DNA of 64,000 bases, taken from positions 1,426,001 through 1,490,000 of the forward strand of contig PHDC01000001.1 in the NCBI GenBank assembly GCA_002842515.1, given 5' to 3'. The stretch is from Bacteroidetes bacterium HGW-Bacteroidetes-5. GTDB taxonomy: Bacteria; Bacteroidota; Bacteroidia; Bacteroidales; UBA932. The number at the start of each line of letters is the position of its first letter. Position 1 is the first letter of the stretch. The position numbers were made by a program, and so were the translations under genes. Below the pieces are notes generated by a model. That model was given only the letters and a program-made list of their open reading frames with translations. It did no database searches and had not been told where the DNA came from. Shown here one piece after another: positions 45,638 to 55,074 of the stretch.

Positions 45638-46757
45638 AAACATCATCTACAACCCTCTTCATCTGCACATCCCAGGAGAGTTTTCCGGTTATGCTCTCTC
45701 TAATTTGAACCGGGGTAAGATTAAGTCCCTTCTTAAATTCAATTATCCTATTGATATCAATGGCCGATTCATCTGCAGTGGCTTTTAGAATGTATGGCAT
45801 ATGTTCAAAATCCTCGTCAATCTCTGAATAGATGAAGGGAATTCCCCGTGCGGCATACTCCCGGTTTTTGAGGGTCTTTATATGGGTTATACCGGTTCGG
45901 TGTCTTGCCAGGCTTGCAATGCCAAAATCTGCAATATCAAAAAATTTATCCAACTCATCTGAGCGCCTGTTCCCGTGAAAATGGACATAATCCCCCATTC
46001 CACACTTTGCCGTAATCTCTTTAAGGTGTGCAAGATCTGCTTCGGCACCGGCTCCAACTATGTGAAAATGAATGTCCGGCCCGAGCTTATTATTTTTGTA
46101 GTAGTTTACCAACCCAGCTATAACCCTGTCGTATCCGTGCCAGAAGTGAACCTCGGCAACACCCAACAGGTTAAAGGTATCGTCCGCTCCAAAAACTCTT
46201 TTTGTCAAACCTACACTATCAAAATCGATTGCATTGGAGATATTAATTGTCTTTACCCCATCAATAAATTCAAGGTTTGTAAAGGTTACTATCCTATCAA
46301 GGCGCCCTTTGAGAAAGCGTCTGAATATCCGATTAATAAAAAAGATGGGTTTGTACATATAGTACTCCCTCTGAGTCTCTTTATCGTAAGGATATGTCGG
46401 ATACTCCATCACAACTTTGACTCCTCTCCTCTTTAACTTTGATAACATCCTTAAAAAAAGCGGGTTTGTGTTATAGAAGCTCCTGATATAGACAAATTCG
46501 ATATTGTTGGAGATAATATAATTGGTTAAATTTTTGAAAGCAAGCCACTTTCCGAATTTTGAAATGAACCCGTTCCCAAAATTATCTATTTCGGTACCCG
46601 AACAGACTCTTCTCTGAACTCTCTCGTCATCTATATCTATGTAGCAGAACTGCATCTTAAGACCACTGCGTTCAAGGGCTTCAATTTGGCAGATTATCTT
46701 TTTGCTAATCCCACTAAACTCCTTTAATCCAAAGAAGTGAATAAATAGTCCCTTCAT
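45612..46757 (-). CDS. GT4-like glycosyltransferase
   Basis: A 381-residue GT-B-like glycosyltransferase unrelated in detail to the tandem trio. The N-terminal loop is FFGLKEFSGISKKIICQIEA. The middle has VVMEYPTYPYDKETQREYYM, and the donor domain has LLGVAEVHFWHGYDRVIAGL and HFHIVGAGAEADLAHLKEIT. The usual EX7E block is weak: the corresponding region reads KTLKNREYAARGIPFIYSEI, which keeps one glutamate. It follows a GT2 gene by 5 bases, forming a two-gene unit. The acceptor and donor are unknown. Confidence 0.82.
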   Translation of the reverse strand: MKGLFIHFFGLKEFSGISKKIICQIEALERSGLKMQFCYIDIDDERVQRRVCSGTEIDNFGNGFISKFGKWLAFKNLTNYIISNNIEFVYIRSFYNTNPLFLRMLSKLKRRGVKVVMEYPTYPYDKETQREYYMYKPIFFINRIFRRFLKGRLDRIVTFTNLEFIDGVKTINISNAIDFDSVGLTKRVFGADDTFNLLGVAEVHFWHGYDRVIAGLVNYYKNNKLGPDIHFHIVGAGAEADLAHLKEITAKCGMGDYVHFHGNRRSDELDKFFDIADFGIASLARHRTGITHIKTLKNREYAARGIPFIYSEIDEDFEHMPYILKATADESAIDINRIIEFKKGLNLTPVQIRESITGKLSWDVQMKRVVDDVFMQSTKGI

Positions 46758-46762
46758 ATAAA

Positions 46763-47608
46763 CTATTTTGAGATTGGTTTTTCGTCTGAATCTCCGGTAA
46801 AGAAGAAATATCTTTTAAATCCTTTAATGGATTCCCCGACTCTTTTTAGGAGGGCCTTAAAGATTGGACCGTCTGCTCCAATTGATTTTGTACAGGTAAT
46901 CGCTCTGGTTTTGCACCCTCTTTTAAAAGATATCTTTCCAAACTGTTTTAGGTCATATGCCATTGAGCCATCTTCCCCTCTGGTTATATGAACTCTGTAA
47001 CCGCCAATCTTACGGGCCAACTCAACGGAGTGTCCAAAAACTGCACCTCTAACACACCAAACAGGGTTCTTAAATGAGAGTAAAAAGAGATGAACATCTC
47101 TAATAAATTCATAAACTGACAACCAATATTTTGGATACTCTTTGCTTGGCACATAGCTGTATGAGGCAGAAACCGCTACTACACCGGGTCTCTCCAGCGC
47201 TTCTATCATCTTCTCTACATATTTTTTCGGGTACATTGTATCCGAATCAATACAAAGATAGTACTTGCCCCTTGCCTCTGTAAGCCCCCTATTTCTTGCA
47301 TAGCCCGGTCCTTTGTTGGTCTCGGTAAAATAGGGGAGATTAACAGCCTTGTAAACATCGGGAGTTGCGTCTGTCGAGTTGTTGTCAATTCCGATTATTT
47401 CAATAGGATATTTACAACTGGACTCACTGAGAGACCATATACAACTCAGAAGCCGAATCTCTTCATTATATGCAATTATAGCCACAGTAGCAACCGGATT
47501 ATCGCTCTGAACTCTATGAAGATTTGATTTAATCTCCTCGATAATCTCCTGTGGGGCTTGAGAAAAGGGTTTCTCAAATACCGGCAGATATTTTTTGTAC
47601 CAGCTCAT
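46763..47608 (-). CDS. GT2 family glycosyltransferase
   Basis: A 281-residue transferase. The GT-A domain begins at about residue 40 with VATVAIIAYNEEIRLLSCIW, then IEIIGIDNNSTDATPDVYKA, GPGYARNRGLTEARGKYYLC and the metal motif IDSDTMYP. ITRGEDGSMAYDLKQFGKIS is the acceptor-side region. It has no membrane helix except a weak hydrophobic stretch near residue 180. A -7-like box in reverse orientation (47703-47710, CAAATTTA on the plus strand) lies about 95 bases upstream. The gene leads a two-gene unit with the GT4-like gene ending at 45612. Confidence 0.9.
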   Translation of the reverse strand: MSWYKKYLPVFEKPFSQAPQEIIEEIKSNLHRVQSDNPVATVAIIAYNEEIRLLSCIWSLSESSCKYPIEIIGIDNNSTDATPDVYKAVNLPYFTETNKGPGYARNRGLTEARGKYYLCIDSDTMYPKKYVEKMIEALERPGVVAVSASYSYVPSKEYPKYWLSVYEFIRDVHLFLLSFKNPVWCVRGAVFGHSVELARKIGGYRVHITRGEDGSMAYDLKQFGKISFKRGCKTRAITCTKSIGADGPIFKALLKRVGESIKGFKRYFFFTGDSDEKPISK

Positions 47609-47777
47609 CTTTTTTCCGTTTATATTACTATTTAATCTCTGTTAAATCTATTCTAATACAATCTCATAGTGGCAACCCTGCTCATATGCAACTGTACCTG
47701 TACAAATTTACCCTTTTTTAGCTATTATTAATTAAATTATTAGGTAGACAAAACAAAAAAAATGTTTTTTAATTTTT

Positions 47778-47785
47778 TATATTTG
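47778..47785 (+). promoter_or_regulatory. -7 promoter element (TAnnTTTG) of the GT11 gene
   Basis: TATATTTG ends only 10 bases before the ATG at 47796, so the transcript would have a very short leader. Confidence 0.45.
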
Positions 47786-47795
47786 TAAAAAAAGT

Positions 47796-48707
47796 ATGGT
47801 CTACACTACTCTAACAGACAGAATTGGGAATAACCTGTTTCAGATTGCTACCGGCGCATCTCTGGCCCATAGAAATAACTGTGACTATATAGTATGTATC
47901 TCGGAAATTGATGTTCCGGACGGCATCTCTTTAAAGGAGTATGTCAATCAGTTTCGCTCAAATATACTACGAAATGTAAAATTTATGGATGGTATTCCGG
48001 AAGATTCCACCGAGTACATTCAGCCCTGTTTTGAGTACCGGGAAATTGAGTACTTTGATAAGATTCGCCTGAGCGGCTACTTTCAAAGTGAGAAATTTTT
48101 TGACAAAGATTATGTCCGGGAGCTCTTTTCTCCGGATGAAGAGACTCTTTATCACATAAATACAACATACGGACACCTTTTTAAAGAGGAGATTATATCC
48201 ATTAATGTCAGAAGAGGAGATTATCTTACAAGACCGTTAAGGCAGCCAATCTGTGAAATGCCCTATTTTAAAAGAGCAATTAACTATTTTGGAAAGGATA
48301 AAAGATATCTTTTAATTAGTGATGACATTGATTGGTGCAAAAGCAAGTTCAAAGGGAGCAACTTCTATTTTATCGACGACGAGCCACCGATAATAGATCT
48401 ATATCTGCAAACTATGTGTACCCACAACATCATAAGTAACTCCACATTCAGTTGGTGGGGAGCCTGGCTCAACCCAAATCCATCAAAAATTGTAGTAGCT
48501 CCAATAAAGTGGTTTGGGGTACAGATGAACAATTTTAACACCCGGGATTTGATCCCCCAAGAGTGGGTAAGAGTGGCAAACCCGAGAACTCTATCTCTAA
48601 AACTGAAGATATCTTACAGATATTTTATAGACCTCTTTATCAGGGCTAACTGGAAATATATCCGGATAAGAAATCGTATTAAAAATCACCCTCTATTTTC
48701 TAAATAG
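47796..48707 (+). CDS. GT11 family alpha-1,2-fucosyltransferase
   Basis: A 303-residue inverting transferase. The GDP-fucose motif reads INVRRGDYL (Arg139-Arg140-Gly141-Asp142-Tyr143), which is motif I of GT11. Motif III is SNSTFSWWGAWLNPNP (214-229). The N-terminus RIGNNLFQIATGASLA fits the RxGNQLFQ pattern with Asn in place of Gln. The enzyme transfers fucose in alpha-1,2 linkage to galactose or a related acceptor in surface glycans or O-antigen. It lies in the opposite orientation to the flippase operon, with only 13 bases between the two stops. No GDP-fucose synthesis genes are in the window. Confidence 0.9.
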   Translation: MVYTTLTDRIGNNLFQIATGASLAHRNNCDYIVCISEIDVPDGISLKEYVNQFRSNILRNVKFMDGIPEDSTEYIQPCFEYREIEYFDKIRLSGYFQSEKFFDKDYVRELFSPDEETLYHINTTYGHLFKEEIISINVRRGDYLTRPLRQPICEMPYFKRAINYFGKDKRYLLISDDIDWCKSKFKGSNFYFIDDEPPIIDLYLQTMCTHNIISNSTFSWWGAWLNPNPSKIVVAPIKWFGVQMNNFNTRDLIPQEWVRVANPRTLSLKLKISYRYFIDLFIRANWKYIRIRNRIKNHPLFSK

Positions 48708-48720
48708 ATCCGAGAAAATC

Positions 48721-50214
48721 TCACTTTCTTTTAAGAATTTTATTAAGAAGCTCTCTAACTCCAATGAGCTTATCTATCTCAATATAGGAGTATATTACCG
48801 AGATTAGAGCCAGAGAAGATGCTATTGGATAGGTATATCCCAACGGAGCATAGTGTATTACCAGATATAGGGCCAGCATCAGTAAGATGCTAGTGAACAA
48901 GATTTTTCGTAAAGCTTTGTCTATTGAGAAGTTGTATAGCTTTTTTGTTACGATATTTATCACTATAAAATAGACAATGTGCATAGAGAGGTATGCCCAG
49001 GAGAGCCCGGTTAGTCCGTTGATCTTATAACCGATTACACTAAAAAGTAAAATGCTGGCGTTCATATATATCCCCTCAAGAAAAAAGAAGACCTTCTTAT
49101 CTCCCTTGGAAAAAGATATTGCCCCTATTGAGTATGAAGCTGCCTTAAACATCATCCCAAAGGCAATCACTCTAAGGAAGCCAACTATCGGCAAAAACTC
49201 TGAGGAGTATAATAACCTTATCACCAGAGGCGCTGCCACTGAAAGAATAATAAGAACAGGAGTGGCAATTAGCATTGTAATCTCTCCCTGCTGGTTAACC
49301 ATCTGTTTTACCTTTTCGTTATTATCGCTAATTGCAGATAGCCTCGGGTAGTAGTCAATTGCCATTGCCGTAAAAACAAGACCGATAGACTGGGATGTTA
49401 TTGCCATTCCCGCCTGATAAAGCCCTAAATCTGCAATGGAGCCGGAGTTACTGATGTATGTATTTATTAGGTAGTGCACCAATGAGCCGATAGAGACCGA
49501 GATCATCATTGCAACACCCAGCTTAACCATATCCAACCCTTGTGTATAACTCTCTTTCCAACTCACACTTACGCTCTTTATCTCTATTTTTGAAGTGTAA
49601 TATATACTAAACAGAAAAGTAATAAATGCAGATACAATAAGGGCCGGAACAACTCCTTTTATACCGAAGATATAGTAAAACGGGACAGAGACAATAAGGC
49701 CTACCAAGGAGCCGGTTAGAGTGTGCAGTGCATATTTTTTAAGATTTCTGGTTCCCTGTAAAATTGAGGCATTCCCTGCCGAGAGAGATCCAAACAGAAG
49801 CATAAAGGCCAGGAACATAAAAGGAACTGTGTACTCGTAACTCTTAAAAGTATATATGCTTAAAAGTGGAGAGAAGATCAATACTCCTGCAAATCCTAAA
49901 AAAGCAGTAGCGTATAACCATCTTTTAAATATTTTTATGATTATTGAGAGTCTCTCTAGATCTCCGGACTCTTTGGCCTTTGCAATATCTCTTACAGCCG
50001 TAAAGCTGAGTCCCAGCCCGGAGATATTGCTAATCATAGAGACCGATGAGATAAAGAGGGAGTTGAGCCCTACACCTGCCGCACCAAGCAAAACGGCAAT
50101 TACCTTCCCTCTTACAAGATTTAGGATAACCTGAATAACCTGAACCCCGCCAAAGAGTGAGGTGGCTTTAAAAATTGATCTGTATGATGTTCCTTCTCCC
50201 AAAGCTTGGGTCAC
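48721..50214 (-). CDS. Polysaccharide flippase (Wzx-type O-antigen translocase)
   Basis: A 497-residue membrane protein with about 12-14 hydrophobic helices, of the MATE-like oligosaccharide flippase superfamily. The N-terminal YRSIFKATSLFGGVQVIQVI and GKVIAVLLGAAGVGLNSLFI are typical of O-antigen translocases. It moves undecaprenyl-linked repeat units across the inner membrane. Its start overlaps the stop of the preceding GT2 gene by four bases. It is the last gene of the seven-gene assembly operon that begins with the receiver gene at 57340. Confidence 0.9.
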   Translation of the reverse strand: MTQALGEGTSYRSIFKATSLFGGVQVIQVILNLVRGKVIAVLLGAAGVGLNSLFISSVSMISNISGLGLSFTAVRDIAKAKESGDLERLSIIIKIFKRWLYATAFLGFAGVLIFSPLLSIYTFKSYEYTVPFMFLAFMLLFGSLSAGNASILQGTRNLKKYALHTLTGSLVGLIVSVPFYYIFGIKGVVPALIVSAFITFLFSIYYTSKIEIKSVSVSWKESYTQGLDMVKLGVAMMISVSIGSLVHYLINTYISNSGSIADLGLYQAGMAITSQSIGLVFTAMAIDYYPRLSAISDNNEKVKQMVNQQGEITMLIATPVLIILSVAAPLVIRLLYSSEFLPIVGFLRVIAFGMMFKAASYSIGAISFSKGDKKVFFFLEGIYMNASILLFSVIGYKINGLTGLSWAYLSMHIVYFIVINIVTKKLYNFSIDKALRKILFTSILLMLALYLVIHYAPLGYTYPIASSLALISVIYSYIEIDKLIGVRELLNKILKRK

Positions 50215-51368
50215 CCTTTTTGGGTGTGAATAAATTTCTTTGAAGCACCTCGTGTTCTAAAAATATTGAAAAACATTAATACAAATAGTATCGGCAGTTT
50301 TCTTAAAGCTTTTAGGCTCCGTTTAGTGACTAAGTAATCTGGTATTGCCATTGCAAAGGTAAATACGAGCACAATAAGCAACAGCCACCATTTAATTGAG
50401 TATGTCCAACTAAAAATAGTAAGGGCAGAGGCAAATATCGAGATAAGGCCAAGTATTAGAACTCTCGGCAACAAAGCCCATTGAAATATTTTATCTGCAT
50501 AATCTATGTTTAAACTGAGTAGTGCCCCCGGTATATCTTTAATCCCCTTTGCAAAAGAGAGAAACTGTGCTGCGAGCCATCTTCTCCTCTGGTTGTAAAA
50601 ACCGCCTGTTTTTTGGGTCTTCTGGTCAAAAACCTTAACATTATCTAGATAGTCAATAAATACTCTCTCTTTAAAAAGCAAAACTTCCAGCTCTTTATCC
50701 TCTCCTGCCGTTTTTAGGTGTACTACATTTTTCCTAAAGAGTTTAAAATCAAACGCCATACCGGACCCTATCAGAGCAGATGAGAGCCCCATATTAACGT
50801 GTCCTCTTCTAAAGATTGAGTTGTTGATCTCTTCACTGATAGCATCCATAATTGCCACATCTGTATCCAGGTTCTTTGGGAGCCTGTGCGCCTGCATTGC
50901 AAGAGAGCCGGAGAAGTAACAGTCATTTAGCTCATTCAGAAAGTTTGGCTCAACAACATTATCGGCATCGAGAATAACCACAATATTGTAATTCTCATTT
51001 GGAAGATTATCCATTGCAAAGTTAAGTGCCAGCGCTTTTGAACTGTTTTGAGCATTAAGCTCTAAAAGTGTTAACGGAAGAGCAGATAGTACTCTGTTTG
51101 TATCCTCCTCCATTTTATCTGAAATCACAACCAGATCAAACTTATCTTTCGGATACTCCTGGTTCAAAATTGAGTTAACCGACTCCATAATAACCCTATC
51201 TTCCTTGTAAGCAGGAATTAGAATCAAAAAATTAAACTTCTTTGTACTCGCCGGATATTTTTTCTTTAATCCCCATAAAGAGAAAAACGCAAAAATTGCC
51301 AGATAGGCAACCGATATCGCCATTAAAATAAACAGAAGTCTGTCAACAAAAATTAATCCCCATTCCAT
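50211..51368 (-). CDS. Membrane-anchored GT2 family glycosyltransferase
   Basis: A 385-residue glycosyltransferase with an N-terminal membrane helix (LLFILMAISVAYLAIFAFFS) and three helices at the C-terminus (about 295-360). The GT-A domain has FLILIPAYKEDRVIMESVNS, LDADNVVEPNFL as the metal motif, and an acceptor region AGEDKELEVLLFKERVFI. The QRRRW motif (FYNQRRRWLAAQF, near residue 263) is that of processive synthases such as cellulose or hyaluronan synthase. It may extend a homopolymer or add single residues to a lipid carrier. It sits between the ligase/polymerase gene and the flippase gene in the assembly operon. Confidence 0.9.
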   Translation of the reverse strand: MEWGLIFVDRLLFILMAISVAYLAIFAFFSLWGLKKKYPASTKKFNFLILIPAYKEDRVIMESVNSILNQEYPKDKFDLVVISDKMEEDTNRVLSALPLTLLELNAQNSSKALALNFAMDNLPNENYNIVVILDADNVVEPNFLNELNDCYFSGSLAMQAHRLPKNLDTDVAIMDAISEEINNSIFRRGHVNMGLSSALIGSGMAFDFKLFRKNVVHLKTAGEDKELEVLLFKERVFIDYLDNVKVFDQKTQKTGGFYNQRRRWLAAQFLSFAKGIKDIPGALLSLNIDYADKIFQWALLPRVLILGLISIFASALTIFSWTYSIKWWLLLIVLVFTFAMAIPDYLVTKRSLKALRKLPILFVLMFFNIFRTRGASKKFIHTQKG

Positions 51369-51387
51369 ATTGTAATATTTTCGTTGG

Positions 51388-52857
51388 TTAAACTTTAACG
51401 CTATCTCCGGCTATACGATTATCTTCAAGCTCTTTGTCGTATACAGGACTTAAGAAAATAAAGGTCATCACTAAGTATATAAGTATCGAATTTGGAAACT
51501 GCCCAAATATCTCAAGACTATAAGCTGCCAGAGACACCCCGAAAAGCGCACATACAAATGCCGTTATTATCCCTCTCAATTCCGGGTCCTTTAGTTTTAA
51601 AAGAACCAGATAGACTCCGCTTCCAATTATATAGAGTAGCATAAGGATATACATGAACATCCCGACCAACCCTGTCTCTACCCAAAGAAGTACATACCAG
51701 GAGTCGTGGGGAATTTTTGAGAGTACTGGGTGGGGAGTGTAGTAAACCGCGTTACCCCGTTTCATCCCGATACCTACCCCCAGTGGTTTCCCGATCATCG
51801 CAGTCCTTAACAGCTGCTGGTTTTCAAGTCTTACATTTAGGGATGCGTCATCGGGGTTAAAGACAGATCTCATCCTTCTTATATAGGTGTTTCCGTGTCC
51901 AATGTATGTAAAGTTGAGAAACCAAAAGCCAAGCAAAAGAAAGGCAAAGGTTGGAATTATAACCTTTAGGTTTCTGGATAGAGCTGTATAGAGTGTCAGT
52001 CCGGAAAAAGGAATAATTAGTGAGCCTCGGGTACCTGAGATAATCATTCCGTAAGCACAGGCACCGGCTACCACAAGATAGAAATTTCTCAATCTATTAT
52101 TTTTAACCTGAAATGCGGTAATTGCAAAAATCAACATCGAGAAGGCAATTCCCGAACCAAAGTTACCGGCATCTGTAAAGAAGGAGAAGTATCTTATCCC
52201 GGTGTGAATAATATGTGTTCTTGCACCCCCCTCTGCCAACCAAGCTCTTTCGGCAAAGTCAAACCCGAATGTCTTCTGCATAAATGCCTTGAAAACGGCA
52301 AGAAGACAGAAAACGGCCCATATAAAAAGGATTTTTTTAAGGTCTTTGTAACTTCTTAAAATAATTGAAGCTAATGCCGTAACCAATAGGAAATAGACGC
52401 TGATACCTCGCACATTTACCAGCCAGGCAATAGGGCTGGAGGATTCGGGATTCAATATCTGAAACAGACAAAAGAGAAACCATAGAAACGCCACCGTAGT
52501 TAATCTGTTAAGTGCATTACTAAGCTTTGTCTCTTTCCCGCTTCTAAAAACCTGCAAGGAGATTACAATAACAGTAAAAGCAATTATTATATCCATCGCA
52601 ATTCCGGGAGCAACATTGACATAGCGAGAGAGTCCCGAAACGAAATAGTTGGCCGTAAAGATGAGCATAAATGAGTAATAGGGCTTGTCTATGAGAAGCA
52701 GCACGGCAATTATACCCAGCGGGACAAGTGAAATTGCAAGCCCAACTATATGGCTGATATTTAAAGTGACCCTTAAAAAAAGTGCTACCAGAAATATGAG
52801 AACTGCAAATACAAATGCCTTATTAAAATTGTCAGATATTGTTTTCCTTAAGTCCAC
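51388..52857 (-). CDS. O-antigen ligase/polymerase family protein
   Basis: A 489-residue protein with about 12 hydrophobic helices. The large periplasmic loop near residues 320-400 contains NVRLENQQLLRTAMIGKPLG and HPVLSKIPHDSWYVLLWVET, the pattern of the Wzy_C/O-antigen ligase domain. The sequence does not separate a Wzy-type polymerase from a WaaL-type ligase. In an operon with a co-polymerase and a flippase, a polymerase is the more economical reading. It starts 7 bases after the co-polymerase stop. Confidence 0.87.
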   Translation of the reverse strand: MDLRKTISDNFNKAFVFAVLIFLVALFLRVTLNISHIVGLAISLVPLGIIAVLLLIDKPYYSFMLIFTANYFVSGLSRYVNVAPGIAMDIIIAFTVIVISLQVFRSGKETKLSNALNRLTTVAFLWFLFCLFQILNPESSSPIAWLVNVRGISVYFLLVTALASIILRSYKDLKKILFIWAVFCLLAVFKAFMQKTFGFDFAERAWLAEGGARTHIIHTGIRYFSFFTDAGNFGSGIAFSMLIFAITAFQVKNNRLRNFYLVVAGACAYGMIISGTRGSLIIPFSGLTLYTALSRNLKVIIPTFAFLLLGFWFLNFTYIGHGNTYIRRMRSVFNPDDASLNVRLENQQLLRTAMIGKPLGVGIGMKRGNAVYYTPHPVLSKIPHDSWYVLLWVETGLVGMFMYILMLLYIIGSGVYLVLLKLKDPELRGIITAFVCALFGVSLAAYSLEIFGQFPNSILIYLVMTFIFLSPVYDKELEDNRIAGDSVKV

Positions 52858-52864
52858 AATTTCT

Positions 52865-55021
52865 CTACTTAGAAGTTAAGCCAAACTGCATAAACCTGTA
52901 AACTATAGTTCTAAATTTAGTAAATGGAGGTAACATTCCAAGGAAACTCTCCGCCTCTTCCCGTTTGGTATTTGTCAAATATAGCATAAGAGGGCTGTTG
53001 TTACTCTGCTCTTTAAGCCTGTCAAACGCAATTTTATCTATATCTCGCCAAACTTTATCTGCTCTCAGGATAACAAGATTAAGCGATGCCTCTCTTAATA
53101 GCCCCACAGGGATTGCCGATTTTCGTATAGACTGGTGCTCTACCAGAATAATATCTTCGTTTTCATAGTCGTACAACTCCGAAAGGTTGTTCGAGAGGAT
53201 GTACTCTCTGGTCTTATCATCCAGATTTTCGTGCCAGGATATGAGTCTTACCCTTAGACCCCTCTCTGTCCAATACTCATTTAGCTGTGAGATTAGAGTG
53301 CTCTTGCCCGTTAACTCCTCTGTGCTGATAAAGTTAATTATGTTTGGTCTCTCTTTAGGGTTGAGATATGGTACAATTGAGTTGGCCATATAGTTTGTGG
53401 CTATTCTCATATATTCATTGTTATAACCCCTGTACCTAATCTTACTCTTACCCGGGAACGCTCCAAGCACGGTTGCAGGAATCATCCTCTCTGCCCTAAG
53501 CCTGTCTCTAACAGTTCTGTCAAAGAACTCCAGAATAATGAAATAACCGATTACCAAGGCTATTGTACCGAAGAATGTGATGATTACAATGAGCCTACGT
53601 GCATTTTTAATAGGTGATACCGGGAATAGCGGCGGATTAATTGGCTTAAAAGTTGCTGCCGTCATCTCTAAGTTTTTCTGTCTCATTAAAGCAGTGTTCA
53701 AACTCTGCAAAACTGAGAGGTAGGAGTTCTCCGTGAAGCCGATATCCCTCTCCATTCTTTTAAGGGTAGAGCCGATTGGAGAAAAGTAGACATACTGCTC
53801 ATCCAGGCTTCTTCTAACCTCCTCCATAACCGTGAGCTCTGCTGCAGATTTCTCTCTTTGAATAAGTTGCACAATCCACTCCTCAACAAAGGATGTTACA
53901 GCAATACCCTCTTTTGTATACCTTAGCTCCTGATCTTTTGTTGTGAAAGATTTGAGATCATTCTCGGCATTCTTAAGCTCCAGTTTGTACTGCTCTATGA
54001 CAGGGATATACGTTGAGATAGAGTCTCTCTGGAAGAGCTCAAGTCGTGCAATCTTCTCGCTAAGCGAAGATATTGTGGTTATTTTATTAATGAAGAGAGA
54101 GTTATTCTCTATCATCTTTGTCTGCTCCTTAATCTTCTCGTCCAGATTTCTTACCAACTCACTGGAACTGGTATATTTAAGGAGGATATCATAATAGAGG
54201 AGATCGTAGTCCCTGGCCAAAGCGGTAATCTGCTTTGTCTGCTCTCCGTAATTTATAACCTTTTTATCTATATAATATTGAGTGAGTGAGTCTTCTGACA
54301 TCCTCAACTTCTTGGCAAGCTCTGCAAGAACGCGTCTGAAGTACTCAATAACATTGTTTGTCTCTCCAAACCTTAAAAATTCATACTGCTTTACAAACTC
54401 TTCCAGCAACAGTAGCAGGGTGTTGTGAGCAACTCCCGGGTCATTTGCAGAGTAGGCAATCTCGAGCATATCACTGTTAAAAATCCGTCGAACCTGAATC
54501 CTGCTTAGTGCTGTATAGCTGTAATATGGGTGATACCAGTTAAATAGACCGTATACAAAGTTAGATGGCGATGCCTTTTCATAATTATTGAGATTCTCAA
54601 TAGTCTTCTGCTCCGAAGTTTTATCTATGAGTGCTCTCACCTCTTTTGGGGTTATTCGAAGAACATTTCTATAGTTCTCTGCTTTGATAAAGTTATTGTC
54701 TACCAAAGAGTCTCCCTTCATCATATGTTGAGCATAAAGTCTTATCGAGACCTCTCTGAGAGTTGCTTTGGACTTTATTATACTCATAATATTGTCCATA
54801 CCATTACTAACACTGTTCCAGTCTACCCTGCTGACCCCCTCTGTGCCGGATTCGATTGTAAATCCCGATGCAATCCCGGTATAGATGGTTGTATTAACCT
54901 CATATGTCCGTTCCAGATTTCTAGTCTGATATATTGCTATCAAAGTAGTTATCAGCGGGATAATTATAAGCCAGTACCTTATCCGGTACAGCATTTTTAT
55001 TATTTGAGATAAAATCTCCAT
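52865..55021 (-). CDS. Polysaccharide co-polymerase (Wzc/GumC-like) with a decayed kinase domain
   Basis: A 718-residue inner-membrane protein. Two membrane helices flank the periplasmic domain: about residues 15-32 (YWLIIIPLITTLIAI) and 475-495 (LIVIITFFGTIALVIGYFII). The periplasmic part has a Wzz-type start and long coiled coils (about 225-440). A cytoplasmic domain of about 220 residues follows, in the position of the BY-kinase of Wzc. Its P-loop reads STEELTGKST, lacking the leading glycine, and the Walker A-prime position reads IILVEHQSI instead of an aspartate motif. No tyrosine cluster ends the protein. It therefore probably regulates chain length without kinase activity. Confidence 0.85.
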   Translation of the reverse strand: MEILSQIIKMLYRIRYWLIIIPLITTLIAIYQTRNLERTYEVNTTIYTGIASGFTIESGTEGVSRVDWNSVSNGMDNIMSIIKSKATLREVSIRLYAQHMMKGDSLVDNNFIKAENYRNVLRITPKEVRALIDKTSEQKTIENLNNYEKASPSNFVYGLFNWYHPYYSYTALSRIQVRRIFNSDMLEIAYSANDPGVAHNTLLLLLEEFVKQYEFLRFGETNNVIEYFRRVLAELAKKLRMSEDSLTQYYIDKKVINYGEQTKQITALARDYDLLYYDILLKYTSSSELVRNLDEKIKEQTKMIENNSLFINKITTISSLSEKIARLELFQRDSISTYIPVIEQYKLELKNAENDLKSFTTKDQELRYTKEGIAVTSFVEEWIVQLIQREKSAAELTVMEEVRRSLDEQYVYFSPIGSTLKRMERDIGFTENSYLSVLQSLNTALMRQKNLEMTAATFKPINPPLFPVSPIKNARRLIVIITFFGTIALVIGYFIILEFFDRTVRDRLRAERMIPATVLGAFPGKSKIRYRGYNNEYMRIATNYMANSIVPYLNPKERPNIINFISTEELTGKSTLISQLNEYWTERGLRVRLISWHENLDDKTREYILSNNLSELYDYENEDIILVEHQSIRKSAIPVGLLREASLNLVILRADKVWRDIDKIAFDRLKEQSNNSPLMLYLTNTKREEAESFLGMLPPFTKFRTIVYRFMQFGLTSK

Positions 55022-55074
55022 TGCACACTTTTTTAAAGTTAGATTCTCTTACTATCTATTAGCAAGCAACTTGC

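Noticed and set aside
52865-53400. Active Wzc-type tyrosine kinase
   Set aside because: The Walker A-prime motif and tyrosine tail are missing, and Walker A is incomplete.
55062-55074. GCAAG-CAA-CTTGC hairpin between the TolC-like and co-polymerase genes
   Set aside because: A five-base stem without a T-run, within an operon; too weak to call a terminator.
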